A stretch of DNA of 46,239 nt from a virus. Location: positions 1 through 46,239 of IMG/VR virus record IMGVR_UViG_3300007345_010896. The stretch is one strand, 5' to 3'. The notes beneath the pieces were generated by a model. That model did not search any database. It was not told the DNA's origin and saw only the letters and a program-made list of their open reading frames with translations. Shown piece by piece: positions 39,308 through 46,239 of the stretch (positions within the stretch are counted from its first letter, which is position 1; the number at the start of each line of letters is the position of its first letter). Both the position numbers and the translations under genes were made by a program.

Positions 39308-39516
39308 GCGCCCAGGTCCTGCCCTTCCCCGTCCAGACCAACAGCCAGAGATACCTGCTGGAGAGCGTGCGAGCCGTTGCAGCCCGCTCCGGTCTGGACG
39401 TCAACGAGACGGCCCGCGAGTTCGTCGCGGCCGGCTGTTCCAAGGAAGCCCAGAACCGCATCTGGGAGCGCGCGCGCCGCAAGCGCATGGCACTGATCTA
39501 CGGAGGTGACGCATGA
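39304..39516 (+). CDS. Hypothetical left-operon protein
   Basis: A 70-residue basic protein, MSAQVLPFPVQTNSQRYLLE at the start, ending ARRKRMALIYGGDA. It appears soluble and helical. Overlaps both neighbours by four bases. No family recognised. Confidence 0.65.
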   Translation: MSAQVLPFPVQTNSQRYLLESVRAVAARSGLDVNETAREFVAAGCSKEAQNRIWERARRKRMALIYGGDA

Positions 39517-39650
39517 AATCGGATTTAAACCCGCGAGTGGAAGGCCTGAAGGATCTCGGAATCTACCTTGGCCTGTTCTTTTGCTGCGCGGGGCTGGGCG
39601 CCATCGGCTGCCTCATCGCGCAGGACCTGGCAAGGGTGAGCATCCCATGA
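39513..39650 (+). CDS. Small one-helix membrane protein
   Basis: A 45-residue protein starting MKSDLNPRVEGLKDLG and containing one helix (IYLGLFFCCAGLGAIGCLIA). Strong GGAGGT site before the ATG, and ATGA overlaps at both ends, so it is translated with the operon. Function unknown. Confidence 0.7.
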   Translation: MKSDLNPRVEGLKDLGIYLGLFFCCAGLGAIGCLIAQDLARVSIP

Positions 39651-39865
39651 GCCGCCGACGCGATCGCCCGCTCCATCCCGAACTGATTGAGGACCTTAAC
39701 GAAGCCCATGCGGCCGCTGAGGACATGCCCGACGGCGCATGGTTCGCCACGCTCGAGGACACCGTCACGCAATACAACTACCGCACCGGCCACGGCTACG
39801 ACCCGAATGAAGCGGTCCACAAGTGGATACGAACGTCGGGCCAGTTTGATGAGGTGGTCAAGTGA
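39647..39865 (+). CDS. Hypothetical left-operon protein
   Basis: A 72-residue acidic protein (MSRRRDRPLHPELIEDLNEA, later HGYDPNEAVHKWIRT). Its start overlaps the previous stop. No family recognised. Confidence 0.65.
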   Translation: MSRRRDRPLHPELIEDLNEAHAAAEDMPDGAWFATLEDTVTQYNYRTGHGYDPNEAVHKWIRTSGQFDEVVK

Positions 39866-40134
39866 TGCGACATCCCATCCGTTTGCTTGTGCCGGCCTTC
39901 ATCTGCGCCGTGGTGTTCGGCTTCTGCGTCGCGCTGCTGGCCCGCGCCATCTACACCCACGCCGACAGCTTCGTTCTGGTCGGCGGTGTGGGCGCCCTCT
40001 TCTTCGGCTGCCGCACCGTCACCGAGGCCCGCCAAGTCTGGCGGCAGTTCGTCGCCCAGCTCCAACAGCGCCGGTCTATGCGCCGCGCAGCTCCCCTGAC
40101 CCGCATCAACCTGCCCAAGGAAGACATTCAATGA
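39865..40134 (+). CDS. Two-helix membrane protein
   Basis: An 89-residue protein with hydrophobic helices at about 7-27 (LLVPAFICAVVFGFCVALLA) and 36-50 (FVLVGGVGALFFGC), then a basic Arg-rich tail. The start ATG overlaps the previous stop as TGATG. It lies just before the RecT gene. Function unknown. Confidence 0.65.
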   Translation: MRHPIRLLVPAFICAVVFGFCVALLARAIYTHADSFVLVGGVGALFFGCRTVTEARQVWRQFVAQLQQRRSMRRAAPLTRINLPKEDIQ

Positions 40135-40931
40135 GCACCGCCATTTCCACCCAACAGCTCGCGATGAGCGGCGAAGTCCGGGCAAACGCCCTGATGCCGA
40201 CCTCTATTCACGAGGCTATCCAGCTCTCCGAGATCATGGCCAAGGCCAACCTGGTGCCTGAGCACCTGAGGGGCAAATCGGGCGACTGCCTGCTGATCGT
40301 CATGCAGGCACAGCGCTGGGGCATGGACGCGGTGAGCGTGGCTCAGTGCACGTCGGTCGTCCACGGCAAGCTCTGCTACGAAGGGAAGCTGGTTGCCGCC
40401 GCGCTGTATGCGATGGGCGCGATCGAAGGTCGTCTGGAATACGACATCCGGGGAGAAGGCCAGAGCTCCACGATCACCGTGATCGGCACGCCGCGCGGCG
40501 CAACCGGCCCTCAGTCGGTTACCGGCAACGTCAAGGACTGGCGCACTTTTGCCAAGGACAAGAACGGCAACCAGGTCGATAACGCTTGGGACAAGAGCCC
40601 GCACGACATGCTGGTCTACCGCGGCACCCGCCAGTGGGCGCGCCGCTACGCGCCGGAAGCACTGCTGGGCGTCTACACCCCGGACGAAATCGAGCCGGCG
40701 GCGGACGTGCGCGTGGTCGCCACTGTGTCCCACGGCGAGAGCAGCCCCGGCGCGTATCCGAAGGACCAGTTCGACACCAACCTGCCGACCTGGACCGGGC
40801 TCATCAAGGCAGGCAAGCGCACGGCAGATCAGATCATCGCGATGGTCGAAAGCAAGGGCTCGCTCACCGACGAGCAGAAAAAGCTGATCCGTGCCTCCGA
40901 ATCCGCAACGGCAACTGAGGTGGCCGCATGA
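40131..40931 (+). CDS. recT: RecT-family single-strand annealing protein
   Basis: A 266-residue RecT-family recombinase, which anneals complementary DNA strands during phage recombination. The core shows LLIVMQAQRWGMDAVSVAQC (53-72), SVVHGKLCYEGKLVAAAL (75-92) and later WDKSPHDMLVYRGTRQWARRYAPEALLGVYTPDE (about 153-186). The C-terminus is acidic and flexible. It overlaps the exonuclease gene by four bases, a usual partner. Confidence 0.9.
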   Translation: MSTAISTQQLAMSGEVRANALMPTSIHEAIQLSEIMAKANLVPEHLRGKSGDCLLIVMQAQRWGMDAVSVAQCTSVVHGKLCYEGKLVAAALYAMGAIEGRLEYDIRGEGQSSTITVIGTPRGATGPQSVTGNVKDWRTFAKDKNGNQVDNAWDKSPHDMLVYRGTRQWARRYAPEALLGVYTPDEIEPAADVRVVATVSHGESSPGAYPKDQFDTNLPTWTGLIKAGKRTADQIIAMVESKGSLTDEQKKLIRASESATATEVAA

Positions 40932-42709
40932 AGATCGTGAACTTGGTCCAGGGCACACCGGAATGGCATGCCCATCGTGCGCAGTACCACAACGCCAGCG
41001 ATGCGCCGGCAATGATGGGCTGCAGCCCCTACAAGACTCGCAACCAGCTGGTTCGTGAGAAGGCTTCCGGCGTTGCCGAAGAGGTCACCCCGGAACGTCA
41101 GCGGATCTTCGACAATGGCCACCGCTACGAGGCCCTTGCCCGCCCCCTCGCCGAAGATGTCTTGGGGCAGGAGTTGTATCCCTGCGTTGGCGTGCAGGCC
41201 AAGTACTCGGCCAGCTTCGACGGCCTAACGCTGATGGAAGAAATCGCCTTCGAGCACAAGAGCTTGAACGATGACCTTCGCCTGGCGATGCCCGTGGACG
41301 GCAGCGACGCTTGCCTGCCGATGCACTACCAGGTGCAGATGGAGCACCAGCTGATGGTGTCCGGCGCAGAGCGCTGCCTGTTCATGGCCTCCAAGTGGAA
41401 CGGCGAAGAACTGATCGAAGAGCGGCACTGCTGGTATTCGCCGAATGCCGAGTTGCGGGCAAGGATCGTTGCTGGTTGGGCGCAATTCGAAGCTGACGTC
41501 GAGGCATATGAACCCGAGGCCCCTGCGGCACCGGCGCCGACCGGGCGTGCCCCGGACCAGATGCCGGCGCTGCGCATCGAGGTGACCGGAATGGTCACTG
41601 CCTCGAACCTCGCCGAGTGGAAGGGTCAGGCCATCGCTGTGTTCCAGCACATCAGCACGGATCTGACCACGGATCAGGATTTCGCCGACGCTGAGAAGAC
41701 AGTGAAGTGGTGCAGTGACATTGAGGACCAGTTGAAAGCTGCCAAGCAGCATGCGCTCAGCCAGACCGAGAGCATCGAGCTCTTGTTCCGCACGATCGAT
41801 GAGATCACCGCCGAGGCCAAAGCCAAGCGTCTGGACCTGGACAAGCTGGTCACGCGACGCAAGGAAGAGCGCCGCACCGAAATCGGCAATGCCGCCCGCC
41901 GGGCTGTGCAGGACCACGTTCGAGCCATCAACGAGACGCTGGGCGAGCACGGCCTGCCGATGCCGGCAACGCTGGTCGCGGACATCAGCGCGGCCATGAA
42001 GGGCAAGCGGTCCTTCAGTAGCATGCAGGAAGCGGTCGACGCCGTGGCGGCCAACGCCAAGATCGCCTCCAGCCAAGCGGCTGATCGGATTCGCGCCAAC
42101 GTGGCCATCCTTGCGGAGCACCCTGCTCACTCCACCCTGTTTGCCGACCGGGTGAGCCTGTGCGCCTCGAAGACTGCCGAGGATCTGCGGAACCTGGTCG
42201 CCATGCGGATCGCAGCCTTCGAAAAGCAGGAAGAGGAACGACTGGCGGCCGAGCGCGAGAAGATTCGCAAAGAGGAAGAGGCCAAGGCACAGAAGCGTGC
42301 CGACGAGGCCGCCGATCGACGCGCCAAAGAAGAGGAAGCACAGGCCGCACAGGCGGCAGCTCAGGCACCTGCCCCGGTAGTTGCAGAGCCTGTTGCCGAA
42401 CCAGCCAGCTCTCCAGCCGCGCCTGCGCCGCAGCAGTCCCACGTGCGTGCCGTTGCAGCTCCGGAGCCGGCGGAAGATCGAGCCCCGTGGGCGCCGGAAG
42501 GCAAGCGGATCAAGCTCGGCGAGATCAACGCGCTGATCGGCCCGCTGACCATCAGCGCCGAAAGCCTGCGCCAGCTCGGGTTTGAGCCGGTCAGCACCGA
42601 GCGCGGTGCCAAGCTCTACGCCGCCGACCAGGTGCCGGCCATGTGCGAGCAGATGATCCGCGTCCTCCGAGGCGCCGCCAACGGCCAGGGCTACCCGCTT
42701 GCCGCCTGA
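40928..42709 (+). CDS. YqaJ-type recombination exonuclease with long C-terminal extension
   Basis: A 593-residue protein. Residues 1-175 are the YqaJ nuclease: NASDAPAMMGCSPYKTRNQL (22-41), GHRYEALARPLAED (64-77, Glu68), SFDGL (96-100, Asp98), EHK (109-111) and the YQVQMEHQL motif (134-142). It would resect 5' ends for the RecT protein. YqaJ proteins are usually 250-350 residues; here about 400 more follow: a linker, helical regions 215-420, a Glu/Lys/Ala coiled coil around 425-470, a Pro/Ala linker and a last domain with IKLGEINALIGPLTISAESL (about 535-590). The extra part has no family I can name with confidence. Confidence 0.88.
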   Translation: MKIVNLVQGTPEWHAHRAQYHNASDAPAMMGCSPYKTRNQLVREKASGVAEEVTPERQRIFDNGHRYEALARPLAEDVLGQELYPCVGVQAKYSASFDGLTLMEEIAFEHKSLNDDLRLAMPVDGSDACLPMHYQVQMEHQLMVSGAERCLFMASKWNGEELIEERHCWYSPNAELRARIVAGWAQFEADVEAYEPEAPAAPAPTGRAPDQMPALRIEVTGMVTASNLAEWKGQAIAVFQHISTDLTTDQDFADAEKTVKWCSDIEDQLKAAKQHALSQTESIELLFRTIDEITAEAKAKRLDLDKLVTRRKEERRTEIGNAARRAVQDHVRAINETLGEHGLPMPATLVADISAAMKGKRSFSSMQEAVDAVAANAKIASSQAADRIRANVAILAEHPAHSTLFADRVSLCASKTAEDLRNLVAMRIAAFEKQEEERLAAEREKIRKEEEAKAQKRADEAADRRAKEEEAQAAQAAAQAPAPVVAEPVAEPASSPAAPAPQQSHVRAVAAPEPAEDRAPWAPEGKRIKLGEINALIGPLTISAESLRQLGFEPVSTERGAKLYAADQVPAMCEQMIRVLRGAANGQGYPLAA

Positions 42710-42717
42710 GTCCCCTG

Positions 42718-42749
42718 CCTGTCGCCCGCCTCCCCTGTAGGGCGACAGG
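42718..42749 (+). repeat. 10-bp hairpin after the exonuclease gene
   Basis: CCTGTCGCCC (42718-42727) and GGGCGACAGG (42740-42749) form a perfect stem with a 12-base loop. No T-run follows, so it is more likely an mRNA-stabilising or processing hairpin than a terminator. It lies in the 93-bp gap before the KTSC gene. Confidence 0.7.
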
Positions 42750-42802
42750 AACCCGCGCCGGCCGGGCAAAGCCGGACCTCATTCCAACCTTCGGAGATAC
42801 CC

Positions 42803-43078
42803 ATGGCAATGCGAATCGACATGCAGGACGTCGAGTCCTCCCAGATCCACAGCATCGGGCACGACCCGGCAACGAAGACCCTCGCCATTCGCTTTACCAG
42901 CCGCAAGGGCGGCGCTGTCGGCCCGGGCTCGCTGTACCACTACGAGAACTTCGATGCCGCTGAGTTCGAAGCCTTCAAGAGCGCTGAGTCGCTGGGCGCG
43001 CACTTCGGCCAGCGCATCAAGGCGTTCCCCGAGAAATACCCGTTCCAGAAGATCAACGAAGCCGCCCAGGCGGCGTAA
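42803..43078 (+). CDS. KTSC-domain protein
   Basis: A 91-residue KTSC-domain protein. The pattern IHSIGHDPATKTLAIRFTSR (15-34), YHYENFDAAEFEAFKSAESL (45-64) and the Phe/Lys near the end fit. KTSC domains occur alone in phages and are thought to bind nucleic acid or protein; the exact role is unknown. Good GGAG site before the ATG. Confidence 0.82.
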   Translation: MAMRIDMQDVESSQIHSIGHDPATKTLAIRFTSRKGGAVGPGSLYHYENFDAAEFEAFKSAESLGAHFGQRIKAFPEKYPFQKINEAAQAA

Positions 43079-43090
43079 GGGCGGACCGCC

Positions 43091-43282
43091 ATGAAGAAGC
43101 GGCAGCAGCTCGACATCTTCGAACACGACCCAGGACGAATGGCGCTGCTCTACCGCGCCTCAGCCGAAAGCGCCCTCAACGACATCCAGTTCACCCCGCC
43201 GGTCCGCCAGGACCGGCACGACCACTACATCCGCGAGGCAGAGCGACTTGAAGCGCTGGCCGCGCAGTGCAAAGCCGCCTAA
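43091..43282 (+). CDS. Hypothetical left-operon protein
   Basis: A 63-residue charged protein, MKKRQQLDIFEHDPGRMALL at the start; helical, soluble. No family recognised. Confidence 0.65.
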   Translation: MKKRQQLDIFEHDPGRMALLYRASAESALNDIQFTPPVRQDRHDHYIREAERLEALAAQCKAA

Positions 43283-43294
43283 CCAGGACACCCA

Positions 43295-43693
43295 ATGAAC
43301 ACCGGAAACCCGAAGCAGTACAGCTGGAGCACCGATGGCGAGACCTATCAGGATCGCTGCGCGAGTATCGAAGAAGCGATCTCCGAAGCGCTGAACAGCG
43401 GCCGGGAATTTGAGCTTGGCCAAACGCTGTTTATCGGTGAGGTGGTCCCGGTCAATGCGGCCCAGCTGGTCGATGCCGATTCCGTGATCGATGACATCAG
43501 CGTGCGAGCCTTCGATATATCCGGCGAGCATGCCGAGGACTACCTGGTTCACGCGACCAAGGAGCAGCGTGCGCAGCTTGAATCGCTGATCGCGGCTTGG
43601 GCCGACTCGGTCGAGGCTCCGAGTTTCTGGGAAGTCGGGACTGTAGTGGAGCACGTCATCACCCGTGAGGACCTTGGAGACGGCAATGTCTGA
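43295..43693 (+). CDS. Hypothetical left-operon protein
   Basis: A 132-residue acidic protein: MNTGNPKQYSWSTDGETYQD, then ASIEEAISEALNSGREFELG (23-42) and FWEVGTVVEHV near the end. Proteins of this shape occur across Stenotrophomonas and Xanthomonas phage early regions without function. It overlaps the next gene by eight bases. Confidence 0.65.
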   Translation: MNTGNPKQYSWSTDGETYQDRCASIEEAISEALNSGREFELGQTLFIGEVVPVNAAQLVDADSVIDDISVRAFDISGEHAEDYLVHATKEQRAQLESLIAAWADSVEAPSFWEVGTVVEHVITREDLGDGNV

Positions 43694-44660
43694 CACCACC
43701 ACGCCGTCTTCCCGCTGGGCAGCGGACGGGCAACGTGACCCGCACGGCGACCGTTACGCCTTCGAGCGCGCGGCCCTGGCCTTGGGCAACCTCACCGACG
43801 ACGAGCTGGCCAATGCCGTGTTCCTGCACGGCAACGAGCAGCCCACCATGGCAGACATGGCCGCCGGTAAGGCGCTGGCCGGCATCGTCTACCTGACCGC
43901 AGCAAAGGACCGCATCCGCTGGCTGTCGCGCGCCCTGGCCGATGCAATCGCGCCGCAGCCCGCAGAGCTGGCCGAGCAGCAGGGGCAGGTCATCGTTCAT
44001 GCCCTTGCCGATGCCTACGCAGCTGGTGCTGAGGGCTTGCAGTTCGGAGGGCTGGCCCGGATGGAGGCGCTTGCCGCCGCCCTCGCCGCAACTGGCGAGC
44101 AGCAAGCTGGCGAGGTGCAGGGGGATGGTTTGCACCTCAGCGGCGAAGACCGCGCGGTACTTCAGCGGATCCAGGATGCCTTGCCGACGGTGGGCCTCAA
44201 CGGGTGGACGAAAGGTGTGGAGGTTCTGGAACGCCTGTTGCGCGACTCTCTTGCCGCCCGCCAGCCGGGGTGGAATGCCGAACAGCTCGACCGTGCCCTT
44301 GGCGAAACCATCGATCAGCGCGACCGCTACCACGAAGTGGCTGACGACTTGGCGTCCCACATCGAGCGCATCACCGGCGTGGAGATCGGTGAGCACAGCA
44401 GCGACAACTGCCCGTGGCAGAACGCGATGGAAGCGGCTGAATGTTACTCGCCCGCGCAGGGCATCGACCTGCACCAACTGGTTCCGCCGGAATGGCTCAG
44501 CGAGCTGATCGGCGGGCAGATGGATGACCTTACGCCCGGGCAAGCGTGGCGCCAGGGCTTCAACCAGTGCCGCGACCGCACGTTGCTGCTGGTTGAGCAG
44601 GCGATGGGCTTCCCGGCCGAGCAGCAGCCCGATGCAGCGTCGGGGGTGGGCAATGGCTGA
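43686..44660 (+). CDS. Ead/Ea22-like protein
   Basis: A 324-residue protein, starting MSDTTTPSSRWAADGQRDPH. The C-terminal third has the pattern RDRYHEVADDLASHIERITG (about 231-250) and NCPWQNAMEAA, typical of Ea22/Ead-like phage proteins. The N-terminal half is Ala-rich and helical (LGNLTDDELANAVFLHGNE). Lambda Ea22 affects the choice of lysis or lysogeny; function here is unknown. Confidence 0.68.
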   Translation: MSDTTTPSSRWAADGQRDPHGDRYAFERAALALGNLTDDELANAVFLHGNEQPTMADMAAGKALAGIVYLTAAKDRIRWLSRALADAIAPQPAELAEQQGQVIVHALADAYAAGAEGLQFGGLARMEALAAALAATGEQQAGEVQGDGLHLSGEDRAVLQRIQDALPTVGLNGWTKGVEVLERLLRDSLAARQPGWNAEQLDRALGETIDQRDRYHEVADDLASHIERITGVEIGEHSSDNCPWQNAMEAAECYSPAQGIDLHQLVPPEWLSELIGGQMDDLTPGQAWRQGFNQCRDRTLLLVEQAMGFPAEQQPDAASGVGNG

Positions 44661-44838
44661 AGTCGCCATCGACATCACCGGCGAGGAAGGCGCGCCCTCC
44701 ATCGTCAACACCGTCGCATTCGACCTGCAGCTGACCGGCTGCGGCATCTCCATCGACATGACTCACGAACAGGGACAGGCCATCTACCTGGGCTTGGCAG
44801 AGTTCTTCGGACCCGAGAAGGAGCCGACCAATGGCTGA
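44653..44838 (+). CDS. Hypothetical left-operon protein
   Basis: A 61-residue protein, MAEVAIDITGEEGAPSIVNT at the start, with HEQGQAIYLGLAEFFG near the end. It overlaps its neighbours by eight bases on either side, a sign of coupled translation. No family recognised. Confidence 0.65.
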   Translation: MAEVAIDITGEEGAPSIVNTVAFDLQLTGCGISIDMTHEQGQAIYLGLAEFFGPEKEPTNG

Positions 44839-45178
44839 TATCGAACAGCAGGCCCGTGAGCTGCTGGCCGTCGTGCATGAATCGAATGGCCGGCTGGGCT
44901 TGGCGGCACTTGTTCGCAACGGGCACATCCCGGCTTCCGATCCCGCCATTACCGCGCTGACCTACGCGCTGCGCGCCGCGCCGGACGGTTTCTGCGTGGT
45001 GCCGCACAGGGTGACGCCAGAGATGCGCGCTGCGTTCCGCAGGGCGTACCGGGACGGCGGATTTTGGTCGGATCGGCTGGATGCGGCGCTGGACGCGATG
45101 CTCTCTGCGCAGCCCACCACCCTGGCCACCGTCAAGCCGCCGCGTGACCGGCGCACCAGGCTGCGGGAGGACGTCTGA
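44831..45178 (+). CDS. Hypothetical left-operon protein
   Basis: A 115-residue protein: MADIEQQARELLAVVHESNG, then CVVPHRVTPEMRAAFRRAYR (about 56-76) and a basic tail. The 'VP..pTpeM..A' part recurs in the C-terminal ends of many phage early proteins. Role unknown. Confidence 0.65.
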   Translation: MADIEQQARELLAVVHESNGRLGLAALVRNGHIPASDPAITALTYALRAAPDGFCVVPHRVTPEMRAAFRRAYRDGGFWSDRLDAALDAMLSAQPTTLATVKPPRDRRTRLREDV

Positions 45179-45447
45179 TGGATTCGATCGTCCAGGCCAA
45201 GCACACAGCGCGCGTGCTCATCGGTGAGGCCCGCGCCCGCCGGCTGGCCGGCCACGGCTTCTGGTGCATGTTCCGCATGGCCCAGTCCGCCCGGCGCCGC
45301 CGGCACTTCCCATCCAACCGGAGCTGTTCGCATGACACAGCGACACATCAGCCACCCCGAGCCGCTGCCGGCCTGCGCCGCCGGTCACAGCGCGCGCCAC
45401 ATCCACGACCTGCGCAGCATCTCTGCCGGCGGCGGCCACTTCGTTGA
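45178..45447 (+). CDS. Small basic protein overlapping the next gene
   Basis: An 89-residue frame from ATG 45178 (TGATGG coupling). The first 45 residues (MDSIVQAKHTARVLIGEARA...) look like real protein; the rest is Arg/Pro-rich and overlaps the gene at 45332 by 116 bases. Possible explanations are a true overlap or an older gene whose end was replaced. Confidence 0.5.
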   Translation: MDSIVQAKHTARVLIGEARARRLAGHGFWCMFRMAQSARRRRHFPSNRSCSHDTATHQPPRAAAGLRRRSQRAPHPRPAQHLCRRRPLR

Positions 45448-45613
45448 GTGCCGGTGCCGGGCGACCCGTAAGCACGCCGACGCGGATACCGCGATCGCGG
45501 AATGGAGGCGGGTCAACCGGCCCGCCCGTGTTCGCCGGGCGGCGGAGCCCGCCGTGTCCGACAACGTGGTGCAGATGCGGTTGCCCGGCCTGGCCACAGG
45601 CAACGCAGCGTGA
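45332..45613 (+). CDS. Small Cys-containing early protein (Lar-like)
   Basis: A 93-residue protein with GGAG before its ATG. MTQRHISHPEPLPACAAGHS is followed by a Cys pair in VECRCRATRKHADADTAIAEWRRVN (about 38-62), the arrangement of a small zinc-binding Lar-type protein (Cys...GH, EC.C, W..N). Similarity is moderate. Confidence 0.65.
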   Translation: MTQRHISHPEPLPACAAGHSARHIHDLRSISAGGGHFVECRCRATRKHADADTAIAEWRRVNRPARVRRAAEPAVSDNVVQMRLPGLATGNAA

Positions 45614-45663
45614 TCGCCATTTCCCCAAATGACTCAGCCGCGCACCGCGGCGAAGGAGACCAG

Positions 45664-45900
45664 ATGACCAGCACAACCGAACGCCGAACCCCAAACCTGC
45701 TGCGCCTGAAGGAGGTTGTCGCCAGGACCGGCCTGTCCAAGAACACCATCTACGATCGGATCCGGAAAAAGGAGTTTCCTGCGCAGATCGACCTCGGGGG
45801 CAACTGCGTCGCCTGGTCGGAGGACGAGATCGACAGATGGATTCAGGCAAAAATGGATGCCCGTCAGGTCAATGAGGACGGTTTGCCGAAAGCCGCATGA
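45664..45900 (+). CDS. AlpA-family regulator / excisionase
   Basis: A 78-residue AlpA-type DNA-binding protein with LLRLKEVVARTGLSKNTIYD (12-31) then IRKKEFPAQIDLGGNCVAWS (32-51) and DEIDRWIQAKM, the complete fold of the family. GAAGGAG precedes the ATG. It is the last phage gene, next to the attachment site, so it is a good candidate for the excision partner of an integrase outside the window. Confidence 0.9.
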   Translation: MTSTTERRTPNLLRLKEVVARTGLSKNTIYDRIRKKEFPAQIDLGGNCVAWSEDEIDRWIQAKMDARQVNEDGLPKAA

Positions 45901-45903
45901 AGC

Positions 45904-45923
45904 GGGGGCATATGTGGGGGCAT
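45904..45923 (+). repeat. Two direct copies of GGGGGCAT
   Basis: GGGGGCAT occurs at 45904-45911 and 45916-45923, starting 12 bp apart. Placed between the AlpA gene and the putative crossover site, these may be arm-type sites for Int or Xis. A palindromic GGGGTGGCCCC follows. Confidence 0.5.
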
Positions 45924-45978
45924 CCGCCATCCAAGGGGTGGCCCCACCCTACTGGCACAAGGGTCTACAGGCTAACCG

Positions 45979-45999
45979 GGATTCCCCTTGGCTCCACCA
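45979..45999 (+). other. Right attachment site: 3' fragment of tmRNA-like gene
   Basis: GATTCCCCTTGGCTCCACCA-type DNA at 45980-45999 has the form of a tRNA-like 3' end: T-loop remnant, T-stem CCCC, acceptor strand GGCTCC, A and CCA. The GGCTCCACCA end is that of bacterial tmRNA. No upstream half of the gene is present here, so this is the copy left by integration. Confidence 0.6.
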
Positions 46000-46010
46000 C
46001 TATTCAAGAC

Positions 46011-46041
46011 AACGCCCCGGAAACCAGGTTTCCGGGGCGTT
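46011..46041. terminator. Strong terminator, probably that of ssrA
   Basis: AACGCCCCGGAAA and TTTCCGGGGCGTT form a perfect 13-bp stem around a five-base loop, followed by GTTGTTT. It begins 12 bases after the CCA of the tmRNA-like end, so it is probably the original tmRNA terminator moved apart from its gene by the prophage. It would also stop the left operon. Confidence 0.88.
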
Positions 46042-46068
46042 GTTGTTTCTGCAGGTTGCGCGGGTTGC

Positions 46069-46239
46069 TTACGCGCCCTCGGGATTGTCCTTGCGCTCCG
46101 GCCGGCGCGTGCCTGCATCGTGGATCGCCTGATCGGTCTGCGCCGGCCGCTGCTTGGCGGTTTCATCCTGCTTGCGGTCCTGCTGGCTCTCTTCGATGCC
46201 TTCCTGCTTGCCTTGTTCGCTGGGCTTGGTGTCTGCCAT
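46069..46239 (-). CDS. Small hydrophilic host protein
   Basis: A complete 56-residue protein, ATG at the last three bases of the window, starting MADTKPSEQGKQEGIEESQQ and ending NPEGA. Rich in Gln, Glu, Lys and Asp, no Cys and no hydrophobic core: probably disordered. It lies outside the attachment site, so it belongs to the host. No family recognised. Confidence 0.65.
   Translation of the reverse strand: MADTKPSEQGKQEGIEESQQDRKQDETAKQRPAQTDQAIHDAGTRRPERKDNPEGA

Noticed and set aside
41225-42769. 514-codon open frame on the reverse strand
   Set aside because: Antisense to the YqaJ exonuclease gene; no ribosome-binding site and Gly/Arg/His-rich translation.
1-46239. Integrase, transposase, insertion sequence or CRISPR array
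   Set aside because: No tyrosine or serine recombinase motifs, no transposase and no regularly spaced repeats were found; the integrase is expected outside the left edge.

Overview
The window is the larger part of a temperate, contractile-tailed (myovirus-type) prophage plus a short stretch of host chromosome at its right end. Base composition is high in G+C, and many genes overlap by four bases (ATGA, GTGA) or by TGATG. Gene families and overall style suggest a host in the Xanthomonadaceae, probably Stenotrophomonas. That host call is inference; nothing in the window names the species.

Layout from left to right. (1) 1-4270 is accessory DNA: two small reverse-strand genes, a P63C-domain protein behind a perfect palindrome, an unrecognised 214-residue protein, a divergent SRAP (abasic-site) protein and a small zinc-ribbon protein. 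(2) 4284-27535, reverse strand, is the late region read right to left: small and large terminase, portal, Mu F-like head protein, DUF2213 protease/scaffold, cement, DUF2184 major capsid protein, connectors, DUF3383 sheath, DUF3277 tube, a tail-assembly chaperone pair with a canonical -1 frameshift site, tape measure, tail-fibre-like protein, baseplate genes, an 880-residue receptor-binding protein and an acyltransferase-3 gene that may modify the host surface. The tail module resembles the type seen in Acinetobacter AP22-like phages. (3) 27724-29498 is the lysis cassette (GH19 endolysin, holin-like protein, two-gene spanin), preceded by genes for tRNA-Gly(UCC) and an initiator-type tRNA-Met(CAU). 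(4) 29844-36643, reverse strand, is a lambda-like early right operon: cro, a CII-family activator, DUF1376 and P-like replication genes, Lar, ninB, DUF1364, rusA and a Q-like antiterminator. A terminator between Q and the tRNAs looks like lambda tR'. (5) 36725-38308, forward strand, holds the repressor and two accessory genes and ends in a strong terminator. (6) 38491-45900, forward strand, is the left operon: many small genes, a RecT-family annealing protein, a YqaJ exonuclease, a KTSC protein, an Ea22-like protein and an AlpA-type regulator/excisionase. (7) 45901-46239 holds the right prophage end: a 3' fragment that looks like tmRNA (ssrA), the displaced terminator, and one small host gene. 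No integrase lies in the window; it and the left attachment site are expected to the left of position 1.

How it works together. cI and cro are divergent, and both putative transcripts would start at or within a few bases of their AUG. The cro promoter and the left-operon promoter carry the same pair of 8-bp half-sites at the same 25-bp spacing, as expected if one repressor silences both. After induction the right operon makes replication and recombination proteins and finally the Q-like protein, which would let polymerase pass the terminator in front of the tRNA, lysis and structural genes.

The least ordinary features are the initiator-type tRNA; the CCCTTTG frameshift signal; a forward-strand cassette between cro and cII that cuts a gene and whose ribosome-binding site is buried in a perfect 13-bp hairpin; the repressor without a peptidase domain; and the tmRNA attachment site.
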